From the NCBI RefSeq assembly GCF_918320885.1, contig NZ_OU907312.1, forward strand, positions 558,465 through 622,464: a stretch of DNA of 64,000 bases. Direction: 5' to 3'. The position numbers and the translations under genes are program-made. Of the stretch, positions 16,917 to 25,666 are shown in pieces. Source of the DNA: an unidentified bacterial endosymbiont. GTDB taxonomy: Bacteria > Pseudomonadota > Gammaproteobacteria > Enterobacterales > G038960095. The stretch's first letter is position 1. The number at the start of each line of letters is the position of its first letter. Under the pieces are notes generated by a model. It searched no databases. It saw nothing but the letters and a program-made list of their open reading frames with translations, and was not told where the DNA came from.

Positions 16917-17466
16917 GCCAGCTAGCGTAGCAGATCTACACAGGCTGGTGAAGTCACAAGACGATCAACCATCTGAAAGTTATCCACAGTCTCCCTCGGC
17001 TTACCGTAAAACAGGGCCTCATCACCACCGTTTACGATTTAAAAAGTCCCTATCGATGACTTTGAGGCACCACTTAAGCAAGCTGTCAAGAGGTCTTGTG
17101 TATAAATCCAGAGCTGGCTAATCTTTCACCAACCTGACTTTTGTTGATCACAGCCAGTGGAAATACCTGTCAATTTAAAGAAAAAATAGAAATAAACCAT
17201 TGTTTTTTAAGTTTTATTTAAAATATGATGCTTTTTAAATGATCAGGCAGTTCTAGTTATTCTAAGAGTCCACGGTAATTTTTCACACAGATATCCACAG
17301 AATAAGTGCATAACCTTGTGAGGCCCCCCGAGCAGCTGTACATAAATCATCCTAATATCACCAGTTATCCAAAGCACTTCACGCCCCTGTCAACTATTTA
17401 CCTGTAGTCCCGTTGTATGTCACAATCCCGCGCATGGTCTATCCTCTATTCACTGAGAACCAGCTG
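16917..17466. promoter_or_regulatory. Long AT-rich mutH-rppH spacer with DnaA boxes
   Basis: 550 bases without a convincing gene. A perfect DnaA box TTATCCACA lies at 16980-16988. One-mismatch relatives are ATATCCACA at 17291-17299 and TTATCCAAA at 17365-17373. Between them, about 17150-17260 is almost pure A and T. It must also hold the divergent promoters for mutH and rppH. The arrangement of an AT-rich core between DnaA boxes resembles an unwinding element, but there is no GATC clustering and no gidA, mioC or dnaA neighbour, so I do not call it an origin. Confidence 0.5.
16980..16988 (+). promoter_or_regulatory. DnaA box (perfect consensus)
   Basis: TTATCCACA, non-coding, 64 bases upstream of the mutH start. 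Exact consensus match is seen directly. Function is inferred. Confidence 0.45.
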
Positions 17467-18030
17467 ATGATAGATAGTGAAGGCTACCGTCAAAACGTTG
17501 GTATCGTCATTTGCAACCCAGCGGGCCAACTGTTGTGGGCGAAGCGCTGTGGTCAACATGCCTGGCAATTTCCCCAAGGCGGCATCAATGTGGGTGAGTC
17601 TACAGAGCAGGCGATGTACCGTGAATTATACGAAGAGGTCGGTCTTGGTCCCAAAGCGGTGCGCCTCTTAAGTATTACCCGCCATTGGTTGCACTACCAA
17701 ATTCCAAAAAGACTCATACGCTGGCATAGTAAACCCCTCTGTATTGGTCAAAAACAGAAATGGTTTTTACTGTGCCTACAAGGGGATGAACAGTGTGTCA
17801 ACATTCGAGCGACTGACACACCAGAGTTTGATGATTGGCGCTGGGTGAGCTACTGGTATCCGGTACGCCAAGCAGTCTCCTTTAAACGCAATGTCTATCG
17901 GCAGGTCCTCCAGGAGTTTGCTGGCATCGTGATGCCTGCTGCTGAGGGAACACCGTTGAGCAGAGTACGCCCTTTTAAGTCAAAACCGACCAACCGTGAC
18001 CACTCAAATGCAACCAGTCATACACACTGA
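17467..18030 (+). CDS. rppH: RNA pyrophosphohydrolase RppH
   Basis: Nudix hydrolase that removes pyrophosphate from mRNA 5' ends and so triggers RNase E decay, about 187 aa. The Nudix box is complete: [20 protein letters not shown] followed by [15 protein letters not shown] at the N-terminus and [21 protein letters not shown] match E. coli. I start at ATG 17467 (MIDSEGYR) because E. coli RppH begins MIDDDGYR. The frame extends upstream to 17413 without similarity. It overlaps lgt by 23 bases. The ptsP gene that separates rppH and lgt in E. coli is absent here. Confidence 0.95.
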   Translation: MIDSEGYRQNVGIVICNPAGQLLWAKRCGQHAWQFPQGGINVGESTEQAMYRELYEEVGLGPKAVRLLSITRHWLHYQIPKRLIRWHSKPLCIGQKQKWFLLCLQGDEQCVNIRATDTPEFDDWRWVSYWYPVRQAVSFKRNVYRQVLQEFAGIVMPAAEGTPLSRVRPFKSKPTNRDHSNATSHTH

Positions 18031-18811
18031 AGCATGGCTACTGCCGCACCTCGATCCCATCCTGGTTTCTGTTGGGCCAATCGCTTTACGCTGGTACGGC
18101 CTAATGTATTTATTAGGTTTCTGCTTCGCCTTGTGGCAAGCCAAGCGACAGGCAAGCCAGCCCAAAAGCGGCTGGCACAGTGGGGAAGTAGAAACGCTGC
18201 TACACGCCTGCTTCTTTGGACTATTCTTGGGGGGACGACTGGGTTATACCCTGGTTTATCAATACCCTACTTTTGTCACTGATCCCCTCTCTGTACTGCG
18301 CATTTGGGAAGGAGGGATGTCATTCCACGGCGGGCTGGTGGGGGTCATTCTAGCGTTAGGATGGTTTGCACGACTGACTCAACGTCCTTTCCTATTGGTG
18401 GCTGATTTTATTGCCCCCTGGGTTCCCGTCGGCTTAGGGCTGGGACGTATCGGTAATTTTATTAATGGTGAACTCTGGGGACGGGTGACAGGGGTGCCTT
18501 GGGCGGTGATCTTTCCACAAGCGGGCCCATGGCCTCGCCACCCCTCACAGCTGTATGAAGCGCTTTTAGAAGGAGTATTGCTATTCCTCTTGCTCCAGCA
18601 CTTTCGACACCCCGCTCGTCCAACGGGAACACTCTCTGGACTATTTCTCTGTGGCTATGGTTGTTTGCGCTTTATAGTCGAATATTACCGTGAACCTGAT
18701 CCACAATGTGCTGCATTAGTCGCTACATTGACCATGGGACAACAGCTCTCATTACCGATGATCATTGCCGGCTTGACGTTACTAGTCCTGGCTTATCGTC
18801 GATCGTCCTAG
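18008..18811 (+). CDS. lgt: Prolipoprotein diacylglyceryl transferase
   Basis: Inner-membrane enzyme that moves diacylglycerol from phosphatidylglycerol to the lipobox Cys, the first step of lipoprotein maturation. About 267 aa with seven hydrophobic segments. Family signature [14 protein letters not shown], the essential His in [10 protein letters not shown], and the C-terminal Arg in [11 protein letters not shown] are all present. ATG 18008 gives an N-terminus closest in length to E. coli. A GTG at 17996 is possible. The gene starts inside rppH and its stop is 14 bases before the thyA start, so rppH-lgt-thyA look co-transcribed. A segment after VIFPQAG is shorter than in E. coli. Confidence 0.95.
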   Translation: MQPVIHTEAWLLPHLDPILVSVGPIALRWYGLMYLLGFCFALWQAKRQASQPKSGWHSGEVETLLHACFFGLFLGGRLGYTLVYQYPTFVTDPLSVLRIWEGGMSFHGGLVGVILALGWFARLTQRPFLLVADFIAPWVPVGLGLGRIGNFINGELWGRVTGVPWAVIFPQAGPWPRHPSQLYEALLEGVLLFLLLQHFRHPARPTGTLSGLFLCGYGCLRFIVEYYREPDPQCAALVATLTMGQQLSLPMIIAGLTLLVLAYRRSS

Positions 18812-18825
18812 CACAAGGAACCCCT

Positions 18826-19623
18826 ATGCAACAGTACCTAACCTTGATGGCGCATATCCTGCATAATGGTTCCCGCAAACCAGATCGTACTGGGGTGGGA
18901 ACGCTCTCTATCTTCGGCTACCAGATGCGCTTTAACTTGCAAGAGGGCTTTCCATTGGTCACCACCAAACGGTGCCATCTACGTTCAATTATTTATGAAC
19001 TGCTGTGGTTTTTACAGGGGAGCACCCAGGTGGCTGATCTACAACAACATCAGATCAGCATTTGGGATGCTTGGGCTGACGCTCAAGGTGAATTGGGGCC
19101 GATCTATGGCAAACAGTGGCGTGCCTGGGGGACGGCTCAGGGAGACTCTATCGACCAACTCAGCCAAGTGATAGAACAACTGAAACAGAATCGCCATTCA
19201 CGACGCCTGGTGGTCTCAGCCTGGAACGTTGGGGAGCTCGATCAGATGGCGCTAGCACCTTGCCATGCGCTATTTCAATTTTATGTCGATGGTGATAATC
19301 GCCTCTCTTGCCAACTCTATCAGCGCTCTTGTGATGTCTTTTTAGGGCTGCCCTTCAATATTGCTAGCTACGCACTATTGACCCATCTGGTGGCCCAGCA
19401 GTGCGACTTAGCGGTCGGTGACTTTGTCTGGAGTGGTGGTGACACCCACCTCTACCTGAATCATCTTCCCCAAGCAGAATTACAGCTGAGCCGTCAGCCA
19501 AGGGCGCTCCCACGTCTACAGATCACCACCAAACCGGCGTCGCTGTTTGAGTATCAATTTGAGCACTTTGAAGTACTGGATTACCATCCCTATCCAGCCA
19601 TTAAAGCCCCTATTGCTGTCTAG
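18826..19623 (+). CDS. thyA: Thymidylate synthase
   Basis: Converts dUMP to dTMP with methylene-tetrahydrofolate, 265 aa against 264 in E. coli. The catalytic Cys146 sits in [10 protein letters not shown] at the same number as in E. coli. [19 protein letters not shown] and GDTHLYLNH supply the dUMP contacts. Start ATG 18826 is supported by AAGGA 6 bases upstream and by the E. coli N-terminus. An upstream extension of the frame lies inside lgt and is ignored. The C-terminus IKAPIAV is intact, and the last residues close the active site. Lgt-thyA adjacency is conserved from E. coli. Confidence 0.97.
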   Translation: MQQYLTLMAHILHNGSRKPDRTGVGTLSIFGYQMRFNLQEGFPLVTTKRCHLRSIIYELLWFLQGSTQVADLQQHQISIWDAWADAQGELGPIYGKQWRAWGTAQGDSIDQLSQVIEQLKQNRHSRRLVVSAWNVGELDQMALAPCHALFQFYVDGDNRLSCQLYQRSCDVFLGLPFNIASYALLTHLVAQQCDLAVGDFVWSGGDTHLYLNHLPQAELQLSRQPRALPRLQITTKPASLFEYQFEHFEVLDYHPYPAIKAPIAV

Positions 19624-19730
19624 CTACCGCGTGATCTTGGATCACGGTGAACAGCAGCGCCTTTCAAGCGACCTCTCCCTTTTTTGGAATGAATTTTCCA
19701 ATTCTAACCCCCTGCTCTGGCTAACCACTG

Positions 19731-19750
19731 CAGTAGCTTGCAAGCTACTG
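19731..19750. terminator. Perfect 20-base palindrome between thyA and ppdA
   Basis: CAGTAGCTTGCAAGCTACTG is its own reverse complement. It would form a 10-bp stem-loop in RNA between thyA and the pseudopilin genes. No T-run follows, so it may be a processing or weak termination signal, or a binding site for a dimeric regulator. Confidence 0.4.
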
Positions 19751-19781
19751 CTCTCTATAGGGGTATAGCGGAGCGTCCTCG

Positions 19782-20264
19782 ATGCGTGGTCTCCTACTGA
19801 TAGAACTCCTGCTAACGCTCAGTATCATCGCCCTGTTCAGTGCCTATACGCTGCAGGGGTGGCAGCACCAACAGCAGCGCCTAGCTTTGGAAGATAGCAG
19901 CAGTGCCCTATTGGCTTTCCTGGCTCAAGTACACAGCTTGGCTGAACAACGCCAACAAACGCTGACAGTCCACTCACAACGGTCGACTACCGGTCACTGG
20001 TGTCTCTGGGCTCGAGAGCTCTCGCCGCAGACGCTTTGTGAAGCCACCCCCCTACACTGGCTATTACCTCACTCGAACGTTCGGTTACTGACGACCCCCC
20101 ATTTTCCCCCACCGCGCTTCCAGGGGGCATCAGGAGCCACTGCGGCTACTCGCTTGCAGTTACGCAGTGGCCCCTACCAGATCAGAGTGGTTCTATCCAG
20201 TAAGGGACGACTCAGTCGCTGCAGTGAGCAGGCAAATTTCACCACACTCCGATCCTGCCGATGA
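19782..20264 (+). CDS. ppdA: Prepilin-peptidase-dependent protein A (minor pseudopilin, GspH/FimT-like)
   Basis: 160-residue type IV pilin-like minor subunit. The N-terminus has a very short leader ending in Gly, followed by LLLIELLLTLSIIALF with the conserved Glu at +5. A long amphipathic helix follows. The C-terminus (SKGRLSRCSEQANFTTLRSC) matches the cysteine-containing end of E. coli PpdA. It is first of four overlapping genes in the E. coli order ppdA-ppdB-ygdB-ppdC. Its stop overlaps the ppdB ATG. The products form or prime type IV pilus or pseudopilus assembly. No other pilus gene lies in this window. Confidence 0.85.
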   Translation: MRGLLLIELLLTLSIIALFSAYTLQGWQHQQQRLALEDSSSALLAFLAQVHSLAEQRQQTLTVHSQRSTTGHWCLWARELSPQTLCEATPLHWLLPHSNVRLLTTPHFPPPRFQGASGATAATRLQLRSGPYQIRVVLSSKGRLSRCSEQANFTTLRSCR

Positions 20265-20863
20265 ATGACCACCGTGGTTTCTCTCTGCCAAACCTATTAC
20301 TCTGGTTAACGCTGGGAAGTCTGATCACGCTAGCCTCCCTAGGCGCGGTGAGTCAGCTGATCTATCAAGCGAAGCAACAGTATCAGCGCTACTACCTAAC
20401 CTATACATTACAGCAGCACCTCAATAAAATGGCGATCCTGTTAAAGCGTGCTGGTTTCCTCTACAGAGCCAATGCTCGGCAATCCGCTCAGATCATTCGG
20501 CCGCTCCCGGCCCCACTGGTTATAGGACACTATCCAGGAGAGCCGGCTGCTTCCTGCCTACTACTCTATTACGATCGCAATCGTAACGGCTTGATCGGCA
20601 GTAGCCACAGGCCGGCGTTGGCAATGACCATGGGCTATCGGCTACGTCAAGGGAACTTAGAAACACAACAGGGCATTACAGCCTGCCACAGCCGCGGTTG
20701 GGAAGATTTAGTGGATGAGCAAGTGATCACCGTGCAACGTTTTCAAGTGCTACAGCCCCTCGGTGCCTCCTGGGTAGAGCTCACCCTGCAGGCGTGCTTA
20801 ACGCGCCAACCCCAGGTAATCCAGCGCCTACACGCGGTTATCCAGTTGGAAAATAGCCGATGA
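20261..20863 (+). CDS. ppdB: Prepilin-peptidase-dependent protein B (minor pseudopilin, GspJ/PilW-like)
   Basis: 200-residue minor pseudopilin. The N-terminus RGFSLPNLLLWLTLGS is a type III leader followed by the hydrophobic helix, but the +5 position that should be Glu is Asn. E. coli PpdB has GFSLLEVLIAM. The middle part is recognisable (LYYDRNRNGLIG, MGYRLRQGNLETQQGITAC, GWEDLVDEQVITVQRFQVL). ATGA overlaps link it to ppdA upstream and ygdB downstream. Glu5 normally helps recruit the subunit and is needed for N-methylation. Some minor pseudopilins lack it, so loss does not prove inactivity. Confidence 0.83.
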   Translation: MNDHRGFSLPNLLLWLTLGSLITLASLGAVSQLIYQAKQQYQRYYLTYTLQQHLNKMAILLKRAGFLYRANARQSAQIIRPLPAPLVIGHYPGEPAASCLLLYYDRNRNGLIGSSHRPALAMTMGYRLRQGNLETQQGITACHSRGWEDLVDEQVITVQRFQVLQPLGASWVELTLQACLTRQPQVIQRLHAVIQLENSR

Positions 20864-21405
20864 AGCAGCTCTCTAGCGTGGAACACCACCACCCCCGGCT
20901 CCCCCAAAAAGCGCTATCTAGAATGCCAAACCGAGGATTAAAAACCCGACGGGGCTTTATTCTCTTGAGCTGGACCCTGCTGCTGATAGTGCTCCCGCTA
21001 CTACTCCTCACGGGACTTGAACGACGGTGGCTGTTAGCCCTGCAGGCCCAACAGCAACAGCGCCGTTATCTACAAGCGCTCACACAAAGCCTCTCAGCAC
21101 TCACCCTAGCGCCCTACCTGGTGTGGCAGCCTGCTGGTCCCCAGTGGCAATGCCACCACGTGGAGCAGCGCCAACTCTGTTTGAAGCAGCGGCTCACCTG
21201 CCCGGAGATGGCCCTGCTGCGGGTCGCACCCGTGACCCCCTCTATCACCGACCCGATCACGCTCTATCGCTTTGTTAAACAGCCCAGAGTTCACAAGGCA
21301 ACCCCCGATCGAGACGCCACCCACTCTCGCCCAGTTAGCCTAGAGTGGATCAGCGGGGGGTGGCTGGACAGCTGCCCAGAACAAGAGGCGACGCTATGCC
21401 AATAG
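20860..21405 (+). CDS. ygdB: YgdB-like minor pseudopilin (DUF2509)
   Basis: 181 residues. A cytoplasmic lead of about 30 residues ends in TRRGFILLSW and is followed by a hydrophobic helix (TLLLIVLPLLLLTGL). The C-terminal GGWLDSCPEQEATLCQ aligns with the end of E. coli YgdB (RGWSDFCPLKERALCQ), and the cysteine pattern in the middle also fits. The first ATG overlaps the ppdB stop and is kept. An internal ATG at 20923 would give a shorter lead closer to E. coli. It likely works with PpdA, PpdB and PpdC as a minor pilin set. Confidence 0.8.
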   Translation: MKQLSSVEHHHPRLPQKALSRMPNRGLKTRRGFILLSWTLLLIVLPLLLLTGLERRWLLALQAQQQQRRYLQALTQSLSALTLAPYLVWQPAGPQWQCHHVEQRQLCLKQRLTCPEMALLRVAPVTPSITDPITLYRFVKQPRVHKATPDRDATHSRPVSLEWISGGWLDSCPEQEATLCQ

Positions 21406-21779
21406 GCTCACCCAAAGCCAGCAACCAGTATGGGATGCTGCTGCTGGAGCTACCGTTTATGCTGTTGATCACGGCCCTGATGTTCAAGGTGCTGTGGTGT
21501 TATCATCAGCAGCTACAAAGACAATTTTTGCAGATCGAATGGCGGCAACAGGCGTGGCAACTGGTTTATTACTCGCTAGAAGCCGCTGGTGCCCAGCAGG
21601 GAGAGGCGGTTCACAGACCACCGTTGCCCTCTGTGGCCTGGAAACGACGCTGGCACCGTAGTCCCCTGCTGGCCGACTGCCAACGGCTGACGGTGACGAT
21701 CAGCCGATCCGCTGCTGTGCAAGCACAACTGTCCGCAGTCTACTGCCCCGCACCACCGGTGGTGACGACGCTCTATTAG
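21396..21779 (+). CDS. ppdC: Prepilin-peptidase-dependent protein C (minor pseudopilin)
   Basis: 127-residue protein with a prepilin-like start: SNQYGMLLLELPFMLLIT has Gly at the expected cleavage site and Glu at +5, then a hydrophobic helix. The rest is short, with two cysteines (ADCQRL and VYCPAPP) as in E. coli PpdC. Start ATG 21396 overlaps the ygdB stop by 10 bases. It is last of the ppd set. In E. coli recC follows at once. Here vapBC and an inverted ptrA intervene. Confidence 0.8.
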   Translation: MPIGSPKASNQYGMLLLELPFMLLITALMFKVLWCYHQQLQRQFLQIEWRQQAWQLVYYSLEAAGAQQGEAVHRPPLPSVAWKRRWHRSPLLADCQRLTVTISRSAAVQAQLSAVYCPAPPVVTTLY

Positions 21780-21905
21780 TCACTTACATTCAAGATAAGC
21801 AACGGCTCTCTATTGGGGTCATTCATTGTTGTTGTTATGATCCGGTCCAGAAAAAGTCCCAGTGGCTTCCCCGGAAAAACCCAGGATTTCGGCAGTCAGC
21901 ACCCA

Positions 21906-22307
21906 TCAAGATAGCAGCCGAGTTCTAATAGAGCCGTGCTTTTTGAGTATGGCGACAGCCTTTTTATCAAAAGTAGCGAAAACCTCGCCTCCGAGGGCAA
22001 GACTTTCATAGGCTATGACACCATCGGCAAAATCGCCACTAGCACGAAGCATGGTGAGGCCGGCATCGACTGCACCCCGGTCGACTTCAACGTTATCAGC
22101 TTCAATAAGAACCGTTATGGCATCGGCTATCTCCTTGCCTGCCAGCTTATAGCCCCGCGACAGGTTCCAGACGACTTCACACAGCACCGGCAAGGCAATC
22201 GCTATCAGTACAGCCTCCTGCATGACTTTGCGGGCTGTAGTGGCCTGTTTGAGGTCATCGGCCAATAGGTAGCGCAGTACAACATTGGTGTCGACAGCGA
22301 GTTTCAC
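21906..22307 (-). CDS. vapC: VapC-type PIN-domain toxin
   Basis: 133-residue PIN-domain ribonuclease toxin of a type II pair. VapC proteins cut tRNA or rRNA. The acidic active site is visible: Asp6 in AVDTNVVLRYLL, Glu44 in VLCEVVWNL, Asp92/Asp95 in SGDFADGVIA and Asp114 in FATFDKKA. It starts with GTG overlapping the antitoxin stop (GTGA at 22304-22307). It lies between ppdC and ptrA, a place where E. coli has no gene, so it was probably acquired. All catalytic residues are present. Confidence 0.88.
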   Translation of the reverse strand: MKLAVDTNVVLRYLLADDLKQATTARKVMQEAVLIAIALPVLCEVVWNLSRGYKLAGKEIADAITVLIEADNVEVDRGAVDAGLTMLRASGDFADGVIAYESLALGGEVFATFDKKAVAILKKHGSIRTRLLS

Positions 22308-22561
22308 GCTTCACCCGCCCACCCCTTGCGAGCTATCTCATTCATCTCCTCGATAGAGAGAACGAGATTGCCCCTGTTTTTGGCTTTGAGAATTCCAAAC
22401 GAATCGCTAATGTTTCGTCCTTCCCGTAGGGCTTGAATGACTGCCCGACCATCCGGAAGCACCTCGACGTTGATTTTTTGACCAGGCTTAATGCCCAGGT
22501 GCCGCAAAAGCGCTTGCTTGAACGTTACCTGCCCTTTCGCAGTGACTGTCAAGGTCGTCAT
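22304..22561 (-). CDS. vapB: VapB/AbrB-type antitoxin
   Basis: 85-residue antitoxin with an AbrB/MazE swapped-hairpin fold: MTTLTVTAKGQVTFKQALLR then LGIKPGQKINVEVLPDGRAV. The C-terminal part (SIEEMNEIARKGWAGEA) is the likely toxin-neutralising tail. I use ATG 22561, with GAGG about 6 bases upstream. Four extra codons upstream are unlikely. A perfect inverted repeat about 30 bases upstream is a good operator for autoregulation. The gene is co-translated with vapC through a 4-base overlap. Confidence 0.85.
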   Translation of the reverse strand: MTTLTVTAKGQVTFKQALLRHLGIKPGQKINVEVLPDGRAVIQALREGRNISDSFGILKAKNRGNLVLSIEEMNEIARKGWAGEA

Positions 22562-22592
22562 GGTTAACCTCATTCGTTGAACAGGAGCACAT

Positions 22593-22614
22593 GGTAAGGT
22601 AAAAATACCTTACC
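22593..22614 (-). promoter_or_regulatory. Inverted-repeat operator of vapBC
   Basis: GGTAAGGTA (22593-22601), four A, TACCTTACC (22606-22614): a perfect 9-bp inverted repeat about 30 bases upstream of the vapB start. Its position suits autorepression by the VapBC complex. Confidence 0.65.
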
Positions 22615-22708
22615 TTCAAGCATTCAGCAGCCGCTTACAGCACCTCTCTAATCAGTCGTCTATCTACAAGTGGCACTGTACTGTGTAGACAGGGCTCAAC
22701 TGGGGCCA

Positions 22709-25666
22709 TCAACGCTGCACAGAGGGTGGTTTCGTTGTTTTTCCCTGAGTTAACAGCTGCTGCTTTAGGGCATCGGCAGAGGGATAAACCCGCCAGCCGG
22801 TAGGCGCCGCGAACCCCTGAGCCGTTGGAGGGACTTTGGATGAGGCACTGAGACCCTGCACTTGCGATAACAGCGCCAACCCTGTCGGTTTTAGGACCGC
22901 CTGTTGATAGAACTGCAACACCTCTTCTGCCGTCAGCGCTTTGACCCGAGCAATTAATTGTGCCCGAGAATCAAAGCTCAAACGCTCGTTTAAAAAATCC
23001 TTCACCCAGGGTGCCGCTTCGTCACTCGGTTTAGTCGGTTTTTCCTTCAGCCCCTTGAGTAACTCACGCTGGTAAGCGGCAAATTCACGGGGCTCTTTGA
23101 GCTTTTGTAGCTGTTGCCACGCTTGTTGATAAAAGGCTTGGTAGCGCTGATAGAGCTGGGCTGGCGTATGCCCGTTACTCTGCACAGTGAATTGCAAACC
23201 GGTCTGCTTGCCCAGACGGTGAGTACCCACATAGGCAACGTATCCCAACTGCTCTTGGGTCCGTAGCTGGTCAAAAAACCAGGTTCCTAATAAAGTGTTT
23301 AACAGATAAGCATTGGCTTGACTGGAAACGCTGTCATAACCGCTGGGGATATAGAGCGCGGTTAGGGCATGGCCTTCAACGGTCCCCGATTGGTTGAATA
23401 AAGCGTAGGTGGGTCTATCGATCACGATCACTGGGTTGTCTGTGTGCTGCTGTTCTCGGATGGCTAGCTGCTGTTGCACCGTTTGAGCCAACTCCTTCAA
23501 TTGCGCAGCACTGAGATCACCAATCGCTAAAATATCTAGGGTGGCGTGATTCAGTAGGCGGTCGCGATAAGATAACAGCTCTTTTAGCCCAATTTCAGTC
23601 AGTAGGGCTCGTTGCTGATCAAGGTTTCCATAATGTATCCAATTAATTTCGCTTATTATCTGGTTCGCTTGATGATAAGGGGATTGCTTGACCAGACTAT
23701 CCCAGTGCTGAATCAATCGCTGTTTCACTTGAGCTAGCTGGGTTTCTCCAACTGTAACGTGCTGATAGGCCTTGATGAATTGCAGCAGCAATTTCGGCAA
23801 CTGTTGCCGGAAACCGTAGGCGCTGATGATCAAGCCATTGTCCTCATCGCAGGATAAATGAATACCAGCGTTGCTTGCCTGTGTTATTAAGGTTTGCGTC
23901 TGGAGATCCAGCAGGCTAGTCAATAGACCAAAAAGTAGCCGATCACGAGGCGTACTAAACGCTTTGGGATTGCGCAGCGCCAGAGTGAGATTAACCATCG
24001 GTTGTTTCTTGAAATGATAGCTCGGCAGCAGCCAGACACGAACGCCCGCTGCTTGCAGCACTGGCTGCGGTGTTAACGGCCGCAGCCCTGACACAGGCAT
24101 CACAGAAAAATCGGTGGGCAGATAGGGATTGAGGGGGGGCAATGCGAACGTTAACCCTTTGCCAAGACGTTGCCACTCAGCGATCTGTTGACGACTTAAC
24201 GGCTTAACTTGATAAGGAGCCTCTAAAAAATAGGCTTTCTTATCATGGGGTTCTTGTGGGCTAGCCCACCAAATACGCGCCTGCTGCGGGATCATCTTAG
24301 ATAACCGCCGTTGGATAAAACCAGGTCGATAACGGTCTGCCCGGGTATTCACCATGAGTACCTGCTCTATCGGGTACTCTAATAGATTATTAGTCAGTCT
24401 GGTGACATAACTGAGATTGTGCTGTGCTGCTGAATAGTAGGTGCTCATCATCAATTGTTGCGCCATCTGATCAAAGTAGTGGCGCTGAACGCCCTGCGTT
24501 GTGATCAGCTGTAGATAACGAAACAGGGCAGCTAGGATAAGATCTTGTCGTGCCATACCTGCTTCAGTAGGATGAATGTGAATGCTAAATAGGCCGGCAT
24601 TACCAGCCATTCTTGAATCACCGGATACCGAAAGGTTAGTAGCCAAACCCTGTTGTAGCAACCAGTCGGCTAGGGTCCCCTCGCCACGAGCCGTAATCAG
24701 GCTCTCTAGATAAGTATTGGTTTTACTATGCAACGAATCCTGTTGATCTGGGGTGATCACAAAGTCAACCTGTAAGGCATTATACACTTTTGCGGGGACA
24801 TAGTGGATTGCCACCCCCTGCTCTTTAATCGTCGCCAGCGGGGTGGTGATCGGTTTAACCACGGTTTTATGGTTAGGGATGCGCCCATAACTTTCAACCG
24901 CTAAATGCGCCAAAGCGGCTAACGGTTGATTACTGTAGATGACGGCCACCATGATATTGGCAGAGTAGTAGTGTTGGTGGAACTGTTGAACCGTTTGCAG
25001 CAACGAACTGTTCGGTTTATCAGCTAAAGTCTCCAAATTGCCCACAGAAAAACGGGCAAAGGGGTGTCGAGGATTGAGTGTCTCTTTATTAATCTGGAAG
25101 ATACGCCAGCTATCTTCCGTACGATACCCGCACGCCTCTTGATGCACACTATGACGCTCTTTTTCTGCTAATTGGGGATCGAACTTAGGATGAGCCAGGG
25201 CATCTGCTAACCGCTCTAAAGTAATGGCCAACCAAGGATGTTGGGCCGCTGTCATAAAAATCGTTCGGTCACTAGCGGTGCCTGCACTGTGGTTTTGGAC
25301 CTCAATGCCCTCGGGATAGTTTTCTGATCCTAAAAATAACAGGTGCTCTAAGTAGTGAACCAGTCCAGGCTGCTGTTTGGGATCGTGCAGCGAGCCTACC
25401 GGCAGAGCCACCGTGGTCATTGAATAGGGCGCTTTAGGATCAGAGACTAATAGCACCTTCATGCCATTCTCTAGCCTAATCGCCTGGTATTGCCGAGTAT
25501 CTTGGGGCGTTTTCTCCAATGACTCTACTAAGGGTTGCCAACGCTGCTCAGTTGCACTCACTGGGGCGAAGGTGAGTCCGCATAAAAAAAATAGTCCCAA
25601 CAATCCTGCACTCAGCTGCTGGACTAGGGTACGGTGTAGTCGGTTACTGCGATAGCGTTTGAGCAT
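22709..25666 (-). CDS. ptrA: Protease III (pitrilysin, M16 family)
   Basis: Periplasmic zinc protease of 985 aa, against 962 in E. coli. A signal peptide with a long n-region and hydrophobic core (LSAGLLGLFFLCGLTFA) probably ends near PVSA-TEQ, about residue 38. The inverted zinc motif HYLEH is at residues 104-108, with the third ligand Glu177 in SVHQEACG. Compared with E. coli, about 8 residues are lost just after FLGSENYP, taking away the conserved GGSxNAxT substrate loop (here NHSAGTASD). Later domains align throughout. In E. coli ptrA lies between recC and recB in the same direction. Here it is divergent from recC. Confidence 0.93.
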   Translation of the reverse strand: MLKRYRSNRLHRTLVQQLSAGLLGLFFLCGLTFAPVSATEQRWQPLVESLEKTPQDTRQYQAIRLENGMKVLLVSDPKAPYSMTTVALPVGSLHDPKQQPGLVHYLEHLLFLGSENYPEGIEVQNHSAGTASDRTIFMTAAQHPWLAITLERLADALAHPKFDPQLAEKERHSVHQEACGYRTEDSWRIFQINKETLNPRHPFARFSVGNLETLADKPNSSLLQTVQQFHQHYYSANIMVAVIYSNQPLAALAHLAVESYGRIPNHKTVVKPITTPLATIKEQGVAIHYVPAKVYNALQVDFVITPDQQDSLHSKTNTYLESLITARGEGTLADWLLQQGLATNLSVSGDSRMAGNAGLFSIHIHPTEAGMARQDLILAALFRYLQLITTQGVQRHYFDQMAQQLMMSTYYSAAQHNLSYVTRLTNNLLEYPIEQVLMVNTRADRYRPGFIQRRLSKMIPQQARIWWASPQEPHDKKAYFLEAPYQVKPLSRQQIAEWQRLGKGLTFALPPLNPYLPTDFSVMPVSGLRPLTPQPVLQAAGVRVWLLPSYHFKKQPMVNLTLALRNPKAFSTPRDRLLFGLLTSLLDLQTQTLITQASNAGIHLSCDEDNGLIISAYGFRQQLPKLLLQFIKAYQHVTVGETQLAQVKQRLIQHWDSLVKQSPYHQANQIISEINWIHYGNLDQQRALLTEIGLKELLSYRDRLLNHATLDILAIGDLSAAQLKELAQTVQQQLAIREQQHTDNPVIVIDRPTYALFNQSGTVEGHALTALYIPSGYDSVSSQANAYLLNTLLGTWFFDQLRTQEQLGYVAYVGTHRLGKQTGLQFTVQSNGHTPAQLYQRYQAFYQQAWQQLQKLKEPREFAAYQRELLKGLKEKPTKPSDEAAPWVKDFLNERLSFDSRAQLIARVKALTAEEVLQFYQQAVLKPTGLALLSQVQGLSASSKVPPTAQGFAAPTGWRVYPSADALKQQLLTQGKTTKPPSVQR

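Noticed and set aside
16917..17466. Chromosomal replication origin
   Set aside because: DnaA boxes and an AT-rich core are present, but there is no GATC clustering and no gidA, mnmG, mioC or dnaA neighbour. mutH-rppH is not an origin locus in relatives.
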